Shown piece after piece: positions 38,901 to 53,900 of a DNA stretch of 64,000 bases. This DNA is from Stichopus chloronotus (Eukaryota > Echinodermata > Holothuroidea > Aspidochirotida > Stichopodidae): positions 19,693,358 through 19,757,357 of the forward strand of contig SFZH01000008.1 of NCBI GenBank assembly GCA_021234535.1. Reading direction: 5' to 3'. Positions within the stretch are counted from its first letter, which is position 1. Each line of letters starts with the position of its first letter. The position numbers were made by a program, and so were the translations under genes. The notes under the pieces were generated by a model. That model searched no databases, was not told the DNA's origin, and worked only from the letters and a program-made list of their open reading frames with translations.

Positions 38901-41900
38901 CTACCCCACAGAGAAATCTGTGTAAAAATTATGTAATAATTATTATATAAATTTAAAAGAGTGGGTAGTGAAGTGGAAGGATTCAGCATATTGATCCCAA
39001 ACTAGTATCTGGGATATCAAGCAACTAGTCATACACTCACCTCAATTCAAGTTTGTACAAAGTTTTCATCTGCGTCAATCCTCCACACCTTGCTTTTGTT
39101 TTTTGTTGATATCGCTTTTGATCATATAAAGTGCATTCACTTAATACCTTCCAAAGGTAACACGGAGCCTGATGCACCTTCCTGCCCTTCCACCCCCTCG
39201 GCTACTGCTCAGCGAGGGACCAACAGCAACACTGTATCGTGGAGTATTCAAAATTGTGATGACACTGAGGATGGCAGTGAAAGCATCACACCCATTTGTG
39301 ATACCGTCTCTGGGTCTGTCTTTCCTGTGGGGGTCACTGTTGTCAGCTGTAGGTGTACAGACTCTGGTGGACTCTCCTCGGAGTGCGTTTTTAATGTTGT
39401 TGTATTTGCTCGTAAGTTTTCAAAATTATGCGTCTATTTGGTGAATGTTCATTTCACTATGTACACTAACCTCTTGTTGAACATGATATGTACCAAGTGT
39501 CCAATATTCTGCCTCAGAATGACTACAGGGAGCACTTTGTTGTCAACCTTTTTTTGAAGAGGTGAAGTGTATCGGAGGAATCTCGAGCCATTTTCATGGT
39601 CAATTAATTAGCAGTTGTTTCTTTGTTTTGTTAGGTAAGATTTGACTCTGCTAATGAGTAATAAATGTTGTCTTCGCAATATAAATATTTGAAGATGTGA
39701 CAACTTCAATATGGTTATTATTAAACGGTTATTAGTAGTGTCATTTCACAGCTGTGATATGAAAATATCGTGGGTGTGCAACATGACATATAGTCAGTAT
39801 GATTACAGAAGAAAAAATACTCTTAAAACACCATTGCAACTTTACACATATTTCAGCTCTGTAAATGGTGTGATATTGTAGGTATTAAAACATATAACAC
39901 CACAATCTTGTTGTCATGTGCTGTTGATGGTGCCCTATATTGGTTATGTAAAGATGAAACCCCTTGATTACATGTCAATATCATTGTGCACAAATCAAAC
40001 AATGGTGTAAGCACCACTGTGGGACTTACAATCTGAGCTAATTAATTTTCACCATTCCCTTAATTTCTCCGTGCGATCAGCTGAACCACTGGAATGTATC
40101 AACGTTCCAGCATCTCTGGAAGTGTTTGTGATTCCTGGCACTTCTGGAAGACCTTCTCAATTGGAATCCACCGAATTGCAACCCATCTTCTGCTTTGTTG
40201 ACTTGCTCCGAGGATCCACCTCAGTTTGTGGCTACCGGCACCAGCAGGATGGTCACTTGCTCATGCTTAGAAGGTAGTGACGTGACTCCTTGTGACAGTT
40301 TTAGCATCGCGGTTACTCCAAGTAAGTTTTTCCAAAATCGTGTTCTTTTTCTAGGATCTGCTATATTAAGAACTCTTACTCTTTTTGTTAAGTTCTCTTT
40401 TTATCTTTTTCCCCAATGTTTCAGCTCTTGTTTGAGAGGTGTGGAAACAACCTGCATCTCAAAGTGATTGTTGAAACTTCTTTTTGGAACTATACTATGT
40501 CAAAAGTTTTGGCTATTGGTTTTTTATGAGGTTCAAAGGTCATTGGAAGTCAACAGTTGGCAATTGACCAAAACTAAATGCTGTTTTGATTTTCACTGCC
40601 TGCTGGTATTTACCTAGGCTATCATTTGCTGCGATGGTTGGAAAATTCAATACTACCCAGGAGTTGTCCTTACATATCTTTTGACCAAAACACTCCCACA
40701 AAGTCAATATGTCAGCTCACATTAAAAACAATGTGAGCTTTTTTGTACATGGCTCAGACAAGTCTTAGTTACCAAGGAGGTAACATTTATGTAACCTCGA
40801 AAAATATTTGACCTTTTGAAGGGTAAACTTGCCATGATTATCTCGGATAACACGAAAGTAGGGCTAAAATAGCTCAATTTTGAAATTCATTCATAGGTCA
40901 TGCAGGATTGTGTAGTGAAAACCTTGAAAATCCAATAGTTCAGCAAACTAAGATACTTGGTTTTAACCTTCTGTGGTATTTAGTTTTGCTGTACTGCCAG
41001 TGAATGCAATTTTTGGTTGCCTTTCGTCAGCGAAGGAACCATATGCAGTCAGGTTTGTGTGTGCGTGAGTGTATTTGTGTGTTTGTATCTGTGACAGTTG
41101 CTTGGGTATGCTCAAACGCAATAAAGGAAAGTCAGATGAGAGTCAAACTTGCTATGTATATCTGTCATATTGAGAAGTTGCACTATTGTTTTTGGTGGAG
41201 GTCAAAGGTCATCTGGGGGCACTGGTGGAAAAACTCTGAAAACCTTTTCAACTGAATATCTCAAGGTAGAAAGCTTGGAGAGATTTTACACTTAGTACAT
41301 GGATGCATTGTAGTGAAAAAATAAATTTGATTCGTTTTGGTGGAGGTGAAACAAGAGGCAAAGGAAAGGAGGCCTATTTAAGCCCTAACCAGTGATATCA
41401 TTGCATTCATACCACTTTTGCCTGAAATCCCTATTTGCTACATTGTGTATCGACAGTGTAGGGGAATATTTGGTATCTCAGTACACTGTATATAGTGAAG
41501 GTGATTGTCAGACAGCCAATGTCTCATCTCATGCTATGGATGCTTATATTGTCCATTAATGTAATCATTGAGTTTGCTTTAGTGTTAGAACAACAGAGCT
41601 TCTATGTAGCAGTACAAAATAAAACGGTTTACTAAACATTCGTGACTTATTACTATCTACCCTGTGTGAGCTGTAATTGTGATGAGGCTTCCAGCATTAG
41701 AGGGAATACCATTAGCAAGTCTTTTAAGTCTAGGAGAAAAAAAAAGTTCTGCTTCACTGCACTTGATTAGTTTGTTGTCTTTTCTCTGGTCATGATCATT
41801 TCCTGGGCATACACAGTGATCAGATAAGAGGCACACATCTCAATAGTGCTGGACAGTATCACATGCTTGGATGGGTCTGAACAACAGGGTTGTTACAGCA

Positions 41901-44900
41901 TAACATCTGAGTCCACAGACCTTGTGGTTGACCATTTATCTCTCCAGGGATAAACTCTGCTGCAATTTTTTTTTTAAAAAGTAGCTAATGGGGAAACTCC
42001 TCTCATGAGCTTTTTGTTTATCAACCTTATCTGTTCACAATTGCTATGAATTGCTCTCTCTGAGCAATTTTTGAAGCATTCTTGAAACTTGCGGATCATC
42101 TTGGGTTATGAGTTTTTGTGAGGGTACAAAATGTGAGTGTGCGAGGTCACATGTAGGCCATGGGTGGCCCAAAGGGCCCAATGTTTCTAAGGTACATCAG
42201 TTGCTTCTCATCAGATTTTACAATTAAGTTGAGGTTGTATCACATTGCTCCTATTGTTGTGGCACCTTAGGGGTGTTCAACATTTTGGTGTCTAAGTTGT
42301 AAATGAACCAAATGAACAATTTTGTGAGATAATGCCGAATGCAAACTTCCACAGATTGTATGGTACTAAGCTGAAGTTTTGTCATATAACTACTGTCGTA
42401 GTGGTATGTTCAGGTTGTGTGTTGGGTTCAAGGTCTGAAATGGGCCATTTTATGACATTGTGCAAATTGTACTTCTCCTATAGACCATATGGTACAAGTT
42501 AAGTAAGTCTTCTAGATGATTGCCATGTTTGGGTGTAACTGTCCAAGGTGCTAATTTAACATTGTGTTGCATCACAAATAAGGTAGTGGTAGTTTTGGTG
42601 TATTAGAAATTTATTGGTGGATGGTCCGGCCCTGTGGCCATTTTGTGAAATCATGCAAAGCACTTCTTTTAAAGATTTTGTGTAACACTGTTGATGGTTG
42701 GTTACATTAGTACCATGGAAATGGTTCCATCTGGGTGTTTGTCCATATTTGGGGTCCAATGTCCAAAGTAGGCCATATGGGTCATTTTATAAAATCATGT
42801 TATATGTTACTTTTTCTACAGATTTTATGTTGCAAAAGTGAAAAGTCTGTGGCATTAGCTCTAGGGTAACTGTGGAATGTTCAGAATATGAGGGTTCATG
42901 GTCAGAAATGGGCCATATGGGCTATTGTACAAAATAATGCAAAATGCACCTTTTCCTTCATAACATACAGTACATTACTGTGCATCTGTGCAAGGACTCA
43001 CAGTGCCCTTTTAGCTTTTGCTTGTTTTTCTTTGGAAGTGAAAAACCATTACAGGGCCAAATATATTTTAACTTTGGAAAGCCCGGCGGCCATCAGAATG
43101 CTTCAAGAACAAGGAATGTATAGACTGTAGTGCATAATTTGAGTTAATGATTGTCACAAATCAAGGTTTTGGCTTTACATATTCATTCTTGTATCACAAT
43201 TACCTTGGCAGTGCTGCACATTACACTATATTGAAACTGAATATGTCATCAGAATTGCAATGCATTCTGGGTGTTTTCTTGGAGGATGTAGCTATATTTG
43301 CAAGTTATCAAACTCTTCTGAAATCACTACTGACTCACAGGTTAAATAAATCCCCCATGGTCATCCATATAAGAAGTATAATATGGTCAGAGCAGCAATT
43401 GTGATCTAACTTTTAAAGTATCTGCAAACAGTCAGTCTTGTGAGGAATAAAATGATCCGACTGGGAGCATTTACTTTGACTTTCAAAGTTGCACATCTTT
43501 AAATTAAACTGTCACTGTTTACTTTGTGATTTTATCTCATCTGTGATCGAAAACCAGTCAGAGATCAAGATGCGCAAAACAGGTGCGGAAAATGATTTTT
43601 ATCAGGTAACTGGCTTTCCCTGTGGATTTAATAAGTTTACTGCTATTCCTTCCCTCCCCCCAAGAAAAGTTAGAAAATCCACAGTTGGTGACTTAATTTG
43701 CATGTTTTTTTTATTTATTTTGACAATTGTATAAGTTTGAAATTATGGTTCTGTTTTATTCAGATGATATTTCTTCTTCCCCTCACAGTATAAATGCTTT
43801 GCTTTGTCTCCCTTTCAGCTGGACCGGTGGAGATAAATGTTCAAAACTGCCCCACAACAGACATTGTGGTCCTACCATCCACAGGAAATGGAGCAGTTGG
43901 CTGTGTTCTGGTCTGCAGCCTTTTGCACTGACTAACACAGTGACTGGACTGGCCCCTGTCGTCTTTCAGAGCCATTCCCCCGGTGACCTCTTTGATATTC
44001 CATCCTTTACGACTGTAACGTACTTCTTTGCAGACGCTGGTGTTAGTGGACAGTGCGTGTTCAATATCAGAGTTGGTAAGATGTTCACACTGGGAAAAGA
44101 AAGTTTTGGTTGGTGATTGGTATCAGTGATAACATGTATAAATAGAAAACATGACCAAAGACTACCCCCTTGGACAAATACTCCCCCAGACAAATATCCT
44201 GTAGGACGGATGCATGCGTTGGGAAAAAAATGTCTCCAACTTAGGTGTATTTCACTCTGTGGTTAAAGATAAAGAGGATGTTTTATGGGAGGTATATTTG
44301 TCTGTGGGATGACTTGTCTGGCAGCCATAGAGAGACGCTGATGCATTCAATGTTAGAACTGAATTATGATTATTAAAATTATTTCATTCTGGGTATGGAC
44401 TGTATAACATATGTAGCAGTAGTCTAGCTGTTGGAATATCTAAATACTGCCTACATGGATGGTTTTAGGTATGGTGTAGATGAGTAGGTTAGTGTGTATG
44501 TCTGTGTTATTGCCTTTGTCAGAGCAACAGATGTTGGCACTCCCCTGTTTACAGATGAGTCTTCAGGATAGAAAGGTATTCTTTTCCACGTCTAACACAG
44601 AGAAAGTTTTAGCCGGCATTAGATTGGAAACTAGGTTTTGTCTGTGTAAGACAAAATGAATAGGTTAGGCCATTATTTCTTAATGAGATGTGTATGGTCT
44701 TTATTGCAATGACAGATTCATGTATAACCCGTGTATTTAGGTGGATACTGTAGATTAGACTAAATGGTATTTCCATGTGCACAATGTAGAGGCAGAATTT
44801 GACCTTCATTGATCAAAATGTGAGTTTTCGTAAGTTAATATCTTCTCTTTTGGGATATTTTGGTTTGCTAGCATGTATTGGTAGATTTGGCTGTATTTGT

Positions 44901-47900
44901 AGATCAATATGGTGGTATGGCTTGTACCAGATGCATACATGGAAAAGTTGCTGGTAAAGCTGGTGTGGTAACTGTTGCCGATGTTACATGGATATGTAGG
45001 TGTGGACTTATATTACATGGAAGTTAGGTGTGGCTTTTGCTGTATGACTGAATAGGTAGGTGTGGCTTATATAACATGGAAATGTAGGTGTGACCTATGT
45101 TATATAGATAGGTGCATGCGATTTGTTATTACATTGTAGGTATAGTTGTGGCCCATATTACAGGGGGTAGGTAGGCATGGACTATATTACATAGAAAGGT
45201 GGGAGTGCAGACTTGTCCAGAATTTCAGTACTTCGGTGCCGCTTCTGGGGGTCAATTAAGTTTAAGTGCCATTTTGGACAACGTAGGTGCTGTCTTGGAC
45301 CAACGGAGAACAGCATGCAGTTTACCTACGTGCATGTAGTGGCAAATATGTCCTTGATTTGGTGACCCAGGCCCACATTAACGGTCAAGATATTGCCAAT
45401 GTTTCCACAAGTGTCATTCTGGTACTATTGCATTCACAGGGTAAACATTGTACCAGTATATTACTTAGAATTAAACAAGTAACTTGCCCGTGATAGGGAA
45501 AGTGGGAATTTGCACTCTACATTGCTTCAATGTACAAAAAATATTGGGTGCCACAGTGTGCACTCGGAAATGGTGCCATAAGTGGCACTTACTCTGTCCT
45601 TTCTGGTGCCGCCAAAATAGTTTTAGGTGCCGCATGCGGCTCTAGGTGCATTTGGACAGGTGCGTTTGGACATGTCTGGAGTGTATGTTTGATGTGGCCT
45701 TTACTAGATAGTTAGGCTGGCCTCTGTGAAAAAGGTACATTTGGTCTGTATTATATGGGTAGGTTGATGTTGCCTTTTATGCAGGTAGGCAAGTGCATGT
45801 GGCCTATATCACATAGATATCTATAACTCATACTGAATATGTACATTCAGATTTTATTGACAGACATCTATGCAGACAGAGTAACAGATAGACCTACAGA
45901 CGGGATAAATTGGTGTATGTTCAGTTTGTCACCTGATCAAAGTTTCAAGTGCATTGTAGATTCGTGCTGCTGATTAGTCTTTAGTGGTCATTGTCTCTTT
46001 TGAGATGAGTTAGAATCAAAATTACATTTTGTTGCCAAGATGGTGGTTGTTCTTCCTGAATTTTCAGACCAACCTCCAAGGGTCACGATCGTCCAAGCCA
46101 TGTCCAGATGACTTCAGTGTCTCCGCTGACCCTGGTGTGACCTCTCTCTCTGTCACGTGGATGGAACCAACCGCAATCAACGAAGGGGGACAGACGGTTC
46201 CTGTCACTACCCAGTCTCATTTCCCTGGTGCTAACTTTCCTGTTCCAAGTGCTTCGACTGTTTCATACGTTTTCTCTGATAGAGGAGCATCGGCCATGTG
46301 CAATTTCCTCATCACAACCAGTGAGTCTTTCTTTTTTTTGAGTCAGTCCATTTAGATGTCCAACCAATCAGCCAAAGTTAAAAGCTGATCGTCCTCTCAC
46401 TGACACTAACATTACGTATACTCTGTGAGAGATTCCTCTCCAAACACGAGTGACTCACAATTGAGGAAAGAAGTTCAATTTTGTTTTCCAAATTGACAGA
46501 AATCTTTAGGTCTCAAAGTCACAGTAATATGCCTCAAATAGCAGTACAGCTCCCATCATTTTTATAAAAAGTACTGGTCTTCAAAAAGTTTGATTTCAAG
46601 CTTCATGGACATTTCATAGTGAGGATTTGAATAGTTATTATATGTTCTTTACATCTTAAATTCCCATCCTTTTGCATTCTGTGATTCTCACTGCAAGACC
46701 TCCATATTTTCAACTTTAAAAGCTAAGGACTGTCATGCCCTAAGTCAGTAAAGGTATGTTTTTAGGTGGGATTTAATATGATACAACAGCAAAGCATCTG
46801 GATTCATTGTCGTCTGCAAAGGTTGTCATCGATTAATATTGGTTAAGGGAAAGCTGAGGTCATAAACCCAAGATCATACCTCACTTCTCCGTTGTCAGGT
46901 ACCCGGATTGTTCCACCGACCATCATTAATTGCCCTAGCAACATACAGGTCACTGCCATGAATGGAGTTAGTGTCCCGGTGACATGGCCTGATGTGGGAG
47001 CCATAACAGAGACTGGCCAGCTGGGCGTTCTTGTCTCGAGCACACACGAGTCGGGAGATATCTTTGAAAGCTGGCGATACTCGAGTCGTTTTGGTCTTTG
47101 GACATCCTCTCGATTTAAGCCAGACAGATGTGTGTTCATTCATAGTAACTGTCTGTAAGTATCTACAAGTTGCCTTTGGTCTCACTCAAACTCCTGAGAG
47201 GCAAGCCCCCATGCTAATTGGTGTATTATATTGGGTGACTGTCATGGTTTTATCATAGTATGTACTCTAGTTAAAAAATCAGTGTTGTATTATATCCTTA
47301 GTTTCTGGAGATCACAGGTAGTTTCGAAATTGTCTAATTGCACTACCGTCATGTCGTATGCCAAAGAGTCTGTAAAATAATCCTAAGCTTACAGGATCAT
47401 TTCTAAAACACATCTGTGATCAACGTAAGGCTAATGTTAAGAAACTTTTTGAATTGAACATGTATGATTCTGACTAAGAATTTTATGTCATTCTTGCATG
47501 GTGGCTATGGCATTCTTCGGATGGTGATTGCTTCTTTGTTAGTGACGCACAGTTAATGTAACCATGTTGAGTCATTTCAAGCGTATTATTTTGAAAATAG
47601 GACGGCCACGTGAGTTACATCCGCATGATATGAATCGATTCCGCTAGCAGTTGTTAGGGTGATGTGGCCATACGGACTGCAGTTTGATGTTTCTGTAATT
47701 TTGATGTTTTAGTGTCAGTGTGATGTTGTTTTATCTGATACATGATGACTATGATATTTATAACTGTATACATGTTTGATTTGTAAGTGATAACATTCTC
47801 AACCACCAGTATTGCCGCCCCCTCCACCTACTTTGGTATTCTGCCCAGTCTGACATGACTCAGCGCTCTTCCAGTGGCTCGGCGGTGCCCATTTTCTGGT

Positions 47901-50900
47901 CAGCTCCGTCCGCTGTCACATCCATGGGTGCACTAGCGATAATAGACTCCCAGTCTCATCAGTCTGGGGACAGCTTTGAGAGTCGGCATCACCATTGTGT
48001 CCGTAAGGTTGACCGATCCTGCGCCGTCTGGACAGAGTGTCACCTGTACTTTCACAGTGACAATCCGTGAGTAACTAACACAATGTCTGCAATACTTTTC
48101 AAAGGTTTCAAAGTTTGGTGTTCAAGTTCTACCCGTGTGTCATTTGCAATCATGTGATGAATGGTTCGGTGCACCTTATTGTAGCAGAAAATGCTTAAAT
48201 ATATGCTTTGTGGGATGCGTAGGTATTCTTTGGGGGTTGCCATGGTGACATGCATTACACGCTGCATAACTTCTATGAGATTCATGGTGAAAGGAAATTC
48301 GCACCATAACCTTGAGTGCAGATGCTGGCCATATCAGAAGAATTGAAAAGTGTATTCTTTGAAAAGTCTTAGTTCTTGCCATCTTCAGCATAATGTTTCT
48401 GCATGGATGGTTACATCTATTCTGCTTAAGAATATTTCTTGATGCTGGTGGCCTGGGAGACTGCACCATAAATATTAGCTTTGAGTGCCTTCCTCTCTGG
48501 CAGCAACGAATTGCAAGAGGTGCACCCCTACTTGACATACCAAGTGTACTTTCTGCAGAAGTTGCCATGAAAAAAAAGGTGGTATTTTACCCCAACTGTC
48601 TTTGATTGACCCATATAGTTTTATTCCAGTTAGTGTCAAATAGGATTATACCAATTTTTTCAGTAAAGTCTGTTTTTCTTTTGCAACTGCAAAAAACATG
48701 ACATTCCCAGATACCAGGAAAATGTATCTAAGGACATTTATTCCCTCAAATTCTTTTGAGTGAGGATTAGGGTTGGTGATTCTTTTTAGTTTTGAAGAAA
48801 ATTGTGATTTATATCAAACACACTGATATTTTGTCATTTTAAATAATGATTTTTTTTAAATTGAAAGGATCATAATATTTATCATAACAATAATCTGCTT
48901 GATTTAAATCAAGCAACCCTGGTGAGAGCCCCCAAGCCCCATTTTTGTTGCGCTGTGCCTGATACTACCCTTTTTGCAAAGACTGCACCCCCTCCTTTAT
49001 AAAATCCCAGATCCATCCCCGCTTGGACTGTGTGATAAGGTAAGTTGTCTCTTAGATATGACTCAATGACAGACTTTATCAAGATGGTTACAGTAAAACA
49101 ACGTAACAATAAACTCTGGCAGTCTTTGTAACCAGCATAATGGAATATCTGCACATGTGATAACACTCCAGAAAATCAGGTTCATAGTTTGCATAAAAAG
49201 GGCATCATCCTTGGTTCGACAATCTAATTTTGGAAATGCAGCCACAATGTGACCTCCCTGTCGGACAACAATTAAATATTCCTGGATCTGAAAATGCTCA
49301 CTTGAAAAGCCTTTTCAATGTTGAGAATTTGGCACATTCATGATTGTTCAAGCAAAAATCAAATTTTGGCTTGGCTTTGCTGCAAAATATTTAAATTTAT
49401 TTATATTTAAATTTGCCACACTGTGACCTGTTTAACTTGTTCTTTTCATTAAAATTACAGAACCGCCCATTCTTCCACCGACTGTAACGTTCTGTCCGGG
49501 TGACATCATCGTGACATCATCCTCTGGTGAGGGACTTGTGGTGGACTTTGAAACTCCAAGGGCAGTGACTCAGGCCGGCCTTCAGGCCAACATCGTCAGC
49601 CAGTCGCATCAGCCAGGGTCTACATTCCCGGTGGGAAAGTCGACGGTACGATACGTATTCAGGGATCCTCACGCAGCCTGAGAGTTCTCCTGTGGAATGT
49701 GTCTTCTGTATTCAGATTGGTGAGGTTTTATCTTTACATCAACCTTTGAAAATATAGAACAGGACCTTAAACCTTTTCATTTTCATAGTAAATCACAGCC
49801 ACATACCTAACCTTTCATCAGTAATTGATTTTGTTAAAAATTTTCAGCAACCCCACCCATTCCTTTCTCCTCTCAATTACATATTTGTGCTCATAAGCAG
49901 GTTGCATGCCCCCTCCCCCCCCCCCCCGAGTGAGGAATTAAGCTGTAGTTTGGTTTTCCATTTCGCTCAGATTTTTGTCTAATTTACCGTGTCAATATTG
50001 TTCATAAACCTGTATAGGACAGAATCACTGTGAGGAGATTAACACAACCTACGGTGATAGGGTTGCTAACAAAAATGGATCACACTTAGACAGCAGACAG
50101 GTGAGGTACCACAAAAACAGGATAGATAGTGACTTCAATCCAGAATGGCCAAACAGCACCATCTGTGCCAATCTGTATGATTCATGGTTGCAACATCATG
50201 TGATGTCTGATGCTTTTGATATATCGCCATCTCTAGCAACAAAGGTACATGTTATGTAGAGGGTGGTCTGAATTTAGAAAATCATGGAGGATGTATTTCC
50301 TCTAAAAAAGAGGAACTCATTGTTAAATTGAAATATGCACTTTTGTCTCGAGGACGAAGAATATAGTGGTTATAATTAGGTAATAAAAATTTTGTTACGC
50401 TTTAGAATGGTGACTAAAAATTTAGTCATAATCCTCTTTTCCTCCTTCCGTTGTACAGATTTGGTCCTGCCTGACCCTCCTGTCATCCTACAATGTCCAG
50501 GAATGATCACAGGGATGTCCATGAACGGTGGGAGTGTCCCAACAACATGGAGTGAACCCACAGCTCTAAGCGATGGGGTGCTTTCTCGATTGGTCAGCCA
50601 ATCACACTCACCAGGGGACCTCTTCCTTGTGGGAGATACCGTCGTCACCTACATCTTTGCCGATCCAGTCAACAGTGACGTGACGAGCACCTGTCAGTTT
50701 ACAGTCAGGATATGTGAGTGACGTCATTCCAAACTTAAGCTTTTCATGTAAGAAATGTGCCCACTTGAAGACCAACTTTCATCAGATGGATTTTGCTGCT
50801 GAATTTTTCTTTTGTTGTTGAAATGTGGCAGAAGCTATTTCTTTAGAAGAGCTGTTTACTACTGACATGATGCTAAAATTCTGCACTATGCATATTCAAC

Positions 50901-53900
50901 AGCGCTTTTCTTCAAAGAAAGCATAGAACATTATTGAATAAACTGAGCTTGCATTTCTAGGCTTTACCAGTTACTAACTCTTTTCCCAATTTTTTCTCCC
51001 TATGTTTTTAAACTTCCAGTTTCATGTAGGCTCATAAATGACATCACTCAGAAAGTTGGTAGAACCCAAGTGCCTAGCATTTGCCCTTGTTCTAATGTAA
51101 AATCTTCTGCAAAGAACAGTTTTATTTAATTTTCATTTTACAAAATGATTTTATTCATGTAATTATCATTCATGGTCACTCTTATTGAATTGTCTGTCAT
51201 ATGATCACTATTACTGAATATCCTGTCACATTAATATCTGTCGTTGAATTTCCTGTCACTATACATTGAGGGTTAGAAGTCACTTAGCCATCTTGCAGTT
51301 TTGCCCCAACCAGTTTGCTCTGATCGTTTGTCCCCCTTTGCAAGGTCACTCCAAAGTAGAAGTTGCTTCTCCTCCAAATACCCAGCAGTTCATCCTTTGA
51401 ATTACCTGATATGAAACGCCCTTTGTGATAGTTTTCAACTGCAATTTACATGATAGCTGAAACAGTTTTCACGGTAGCAAAAACTGTTTCAGTGACAAGG
51501 TAGGTAAGTTGTGGGGGAATTGAGAAAACTTGGAACTAGTGTACCAGCCAGATTCTTGAAAAAGGAGTCTGACTGTAGAGATGATTTTGTGTTCAATGTC
51601 TATTTTAGGTGTATTTCAATTATTTCAGTTATTTTGGTTTTTAATGGCAAATTTTTGTTTTAGGTAATGTTGTTTCCAACTGACTTAAATGCACTTTCCA
51701 TTTTACCAATCAAGGATAATGTTCAGAAATTTTGAGGAAAGTGTAAAAGATTTAGAAAAAACATGAGCAGTGCAATAAATACAAGAGATAGAACATGAAA
51801 TGTAAAAGCCACTTATTAGACAAAACCAGAATTAGCATAGTGTGAAAATAAAATAAGATCAATTGACCACTGTGAAGTATTTCCCACCTTTTTTCTCACA
51901 CTGATGCCAGGATCAGGTAAGGGGCAAACTGGTCTGCACTTAGGGGTGTAGAGGGCAAAATAGGTTAACTGCGTGGGGCGAACTGGTGATTTGGGGTGAA
52001 CTATTTGGTCTTGAACTTGTAAATGGGGTGAAATAACTGGTTAACTGGACAGAGAATGTAAGTATCGCCATTTGCATATTTAAATATTGCATATTGCTCA
52101 TGAACATCCTCGAATATTCTTCACATTTTCCCAAAAATTTGGCATTCGAGCTTTTGAACTCATAATTATACAAATATTAGACAGGAGTTTCCAGTGGTGC
52201 CACAAGCTGGTTAGCAGACCAAACTAGCCAATTAGAATGAGGATGTCTATTTTTGGTATAAATGTTCATAAATCAGAGTATTGTAGTGAGTTAAAGGCAA
52301 GAAGGAGGGATTATATACAAAAGCTTGTCTCTTATTGAATCTTGACAATGTGATGAGGGGCCTCTTTTTTAAGTATTTGCTTTAAAATGCAATAAATCTT
52401 AGTATCATCTTATTATTAAATATTTAGGGCACACAAATTGAATACAGCATTGTTGTTCAGTAACACATTTCCATGAACACATCCAGTGGACCAGTTAGAC
52501 TTGCATGTGTGTTGCCTACTGTAGCTGTTCGAATGAAATTGTAAAAATAATTGAAGATACTCTCCTTTTCCATGGAGAGATTGTAAAACCTTGGCTTAAA
52601 TTCTGTATGCATCTGTCAACATACCTTAAGTTCTTTTGCTTGTTAATGACATTCAGAATATAATGTAACATCATCATATTAATTCTGTTTTCCTTTCTCT
52701 CCAGACAGTTGTATTGTTTGACAGAGCTGAACAACAATAAATTGCAACAACAACAGCTGTTGATTGCAATTTAGGACACTCGTAATAAATCTAGCAGCTA
52801 TTTGTGTTCACATATTAAGACCTTGTTAAAATTACTTGATTGTGCTCTCCCTGTGTGTATTCAACCAAGGTCACACTGCTCTTTTTGCTTTGTTTGTCAT
52901 CAAAGTAACAGTTCTCAGAGTGCTATAAGTCCCAACCTCTGAATTTGCTCAGTTTTCTTATCGTTATCCAAAGTGTGGGGGAGAATGTATATTTTAGTAT
53001 TTTATCACCACAGAAGAATCTGTTATTCATAGTTGCTTTATTGTGTGCAAGTATTTTCAAACATTTATACTGGACTGAAAAATACATTTGTAAAAAAATA
53101 AATCTGTCTCCAAGATGGAATTAAATGGGAATTCCAGGCAAGGAACATGTCTTTTGACTTATTTAGGCCATTTCAAAGCAGTTTTATTCATAGTCATGAT
53201 TTTTTCCTTGCATGAAATTCCCATCTAAGGTAAAATTAACCCAAGCCTTTAAATCTGTGTGCCTCTTGTTCTGATTATTTTGCCTGCTTTTTTTTTTTGC
53301 AGTTGGACCGCCAATGCTCACCAGTTGTCCAGATGACATCACAGAGACATCACCCTCTGGCGATGATGTTGTGGTGTTCTGGCAACTACCATCGGCAGTG
53401 ACCTCCTCTGGAGGCGTAGCAGTTAATTCAGAAGCCAGACAGCTTTACCTGGGAGTGTTTTTATTGTCGGTGTGACTTGTGTAGAGATCATATTCGTTGA
53501 TGTAGAATCTGGTCTGACTGTCAGCTGCCTTTTCAAAGTCACTGTCCGTAAGTCCTCTTGTTTTTTTATTCTTGTGTAAACTAAAAGCGCCTCATTGACC
53601 TTTTTTTTCTCTGGTTTTGAGTGTAAGGAAACTGGAATTAGTTACATGAGTTTATACTTCAAGTGTGTTGGGCTCAGGAATGAGTAAAATTGTTCTAATG
53701 TCTGAACTGTTACAGACTTACCTCCTTTTTTGATTAGGCCCAAAATTGGCCATAACCTTAAATGAGGATTGAATGCTGGGGAGAGAAACATTTTTATAAT
53801 TCATCCACTATGTAAGCATGTGCTGTTGTCATCAGATGATTTTTTATTTTAGGAATTAAACTAATACTTCAATTGTATTTACTTGCTTTTTCCAATTGTA

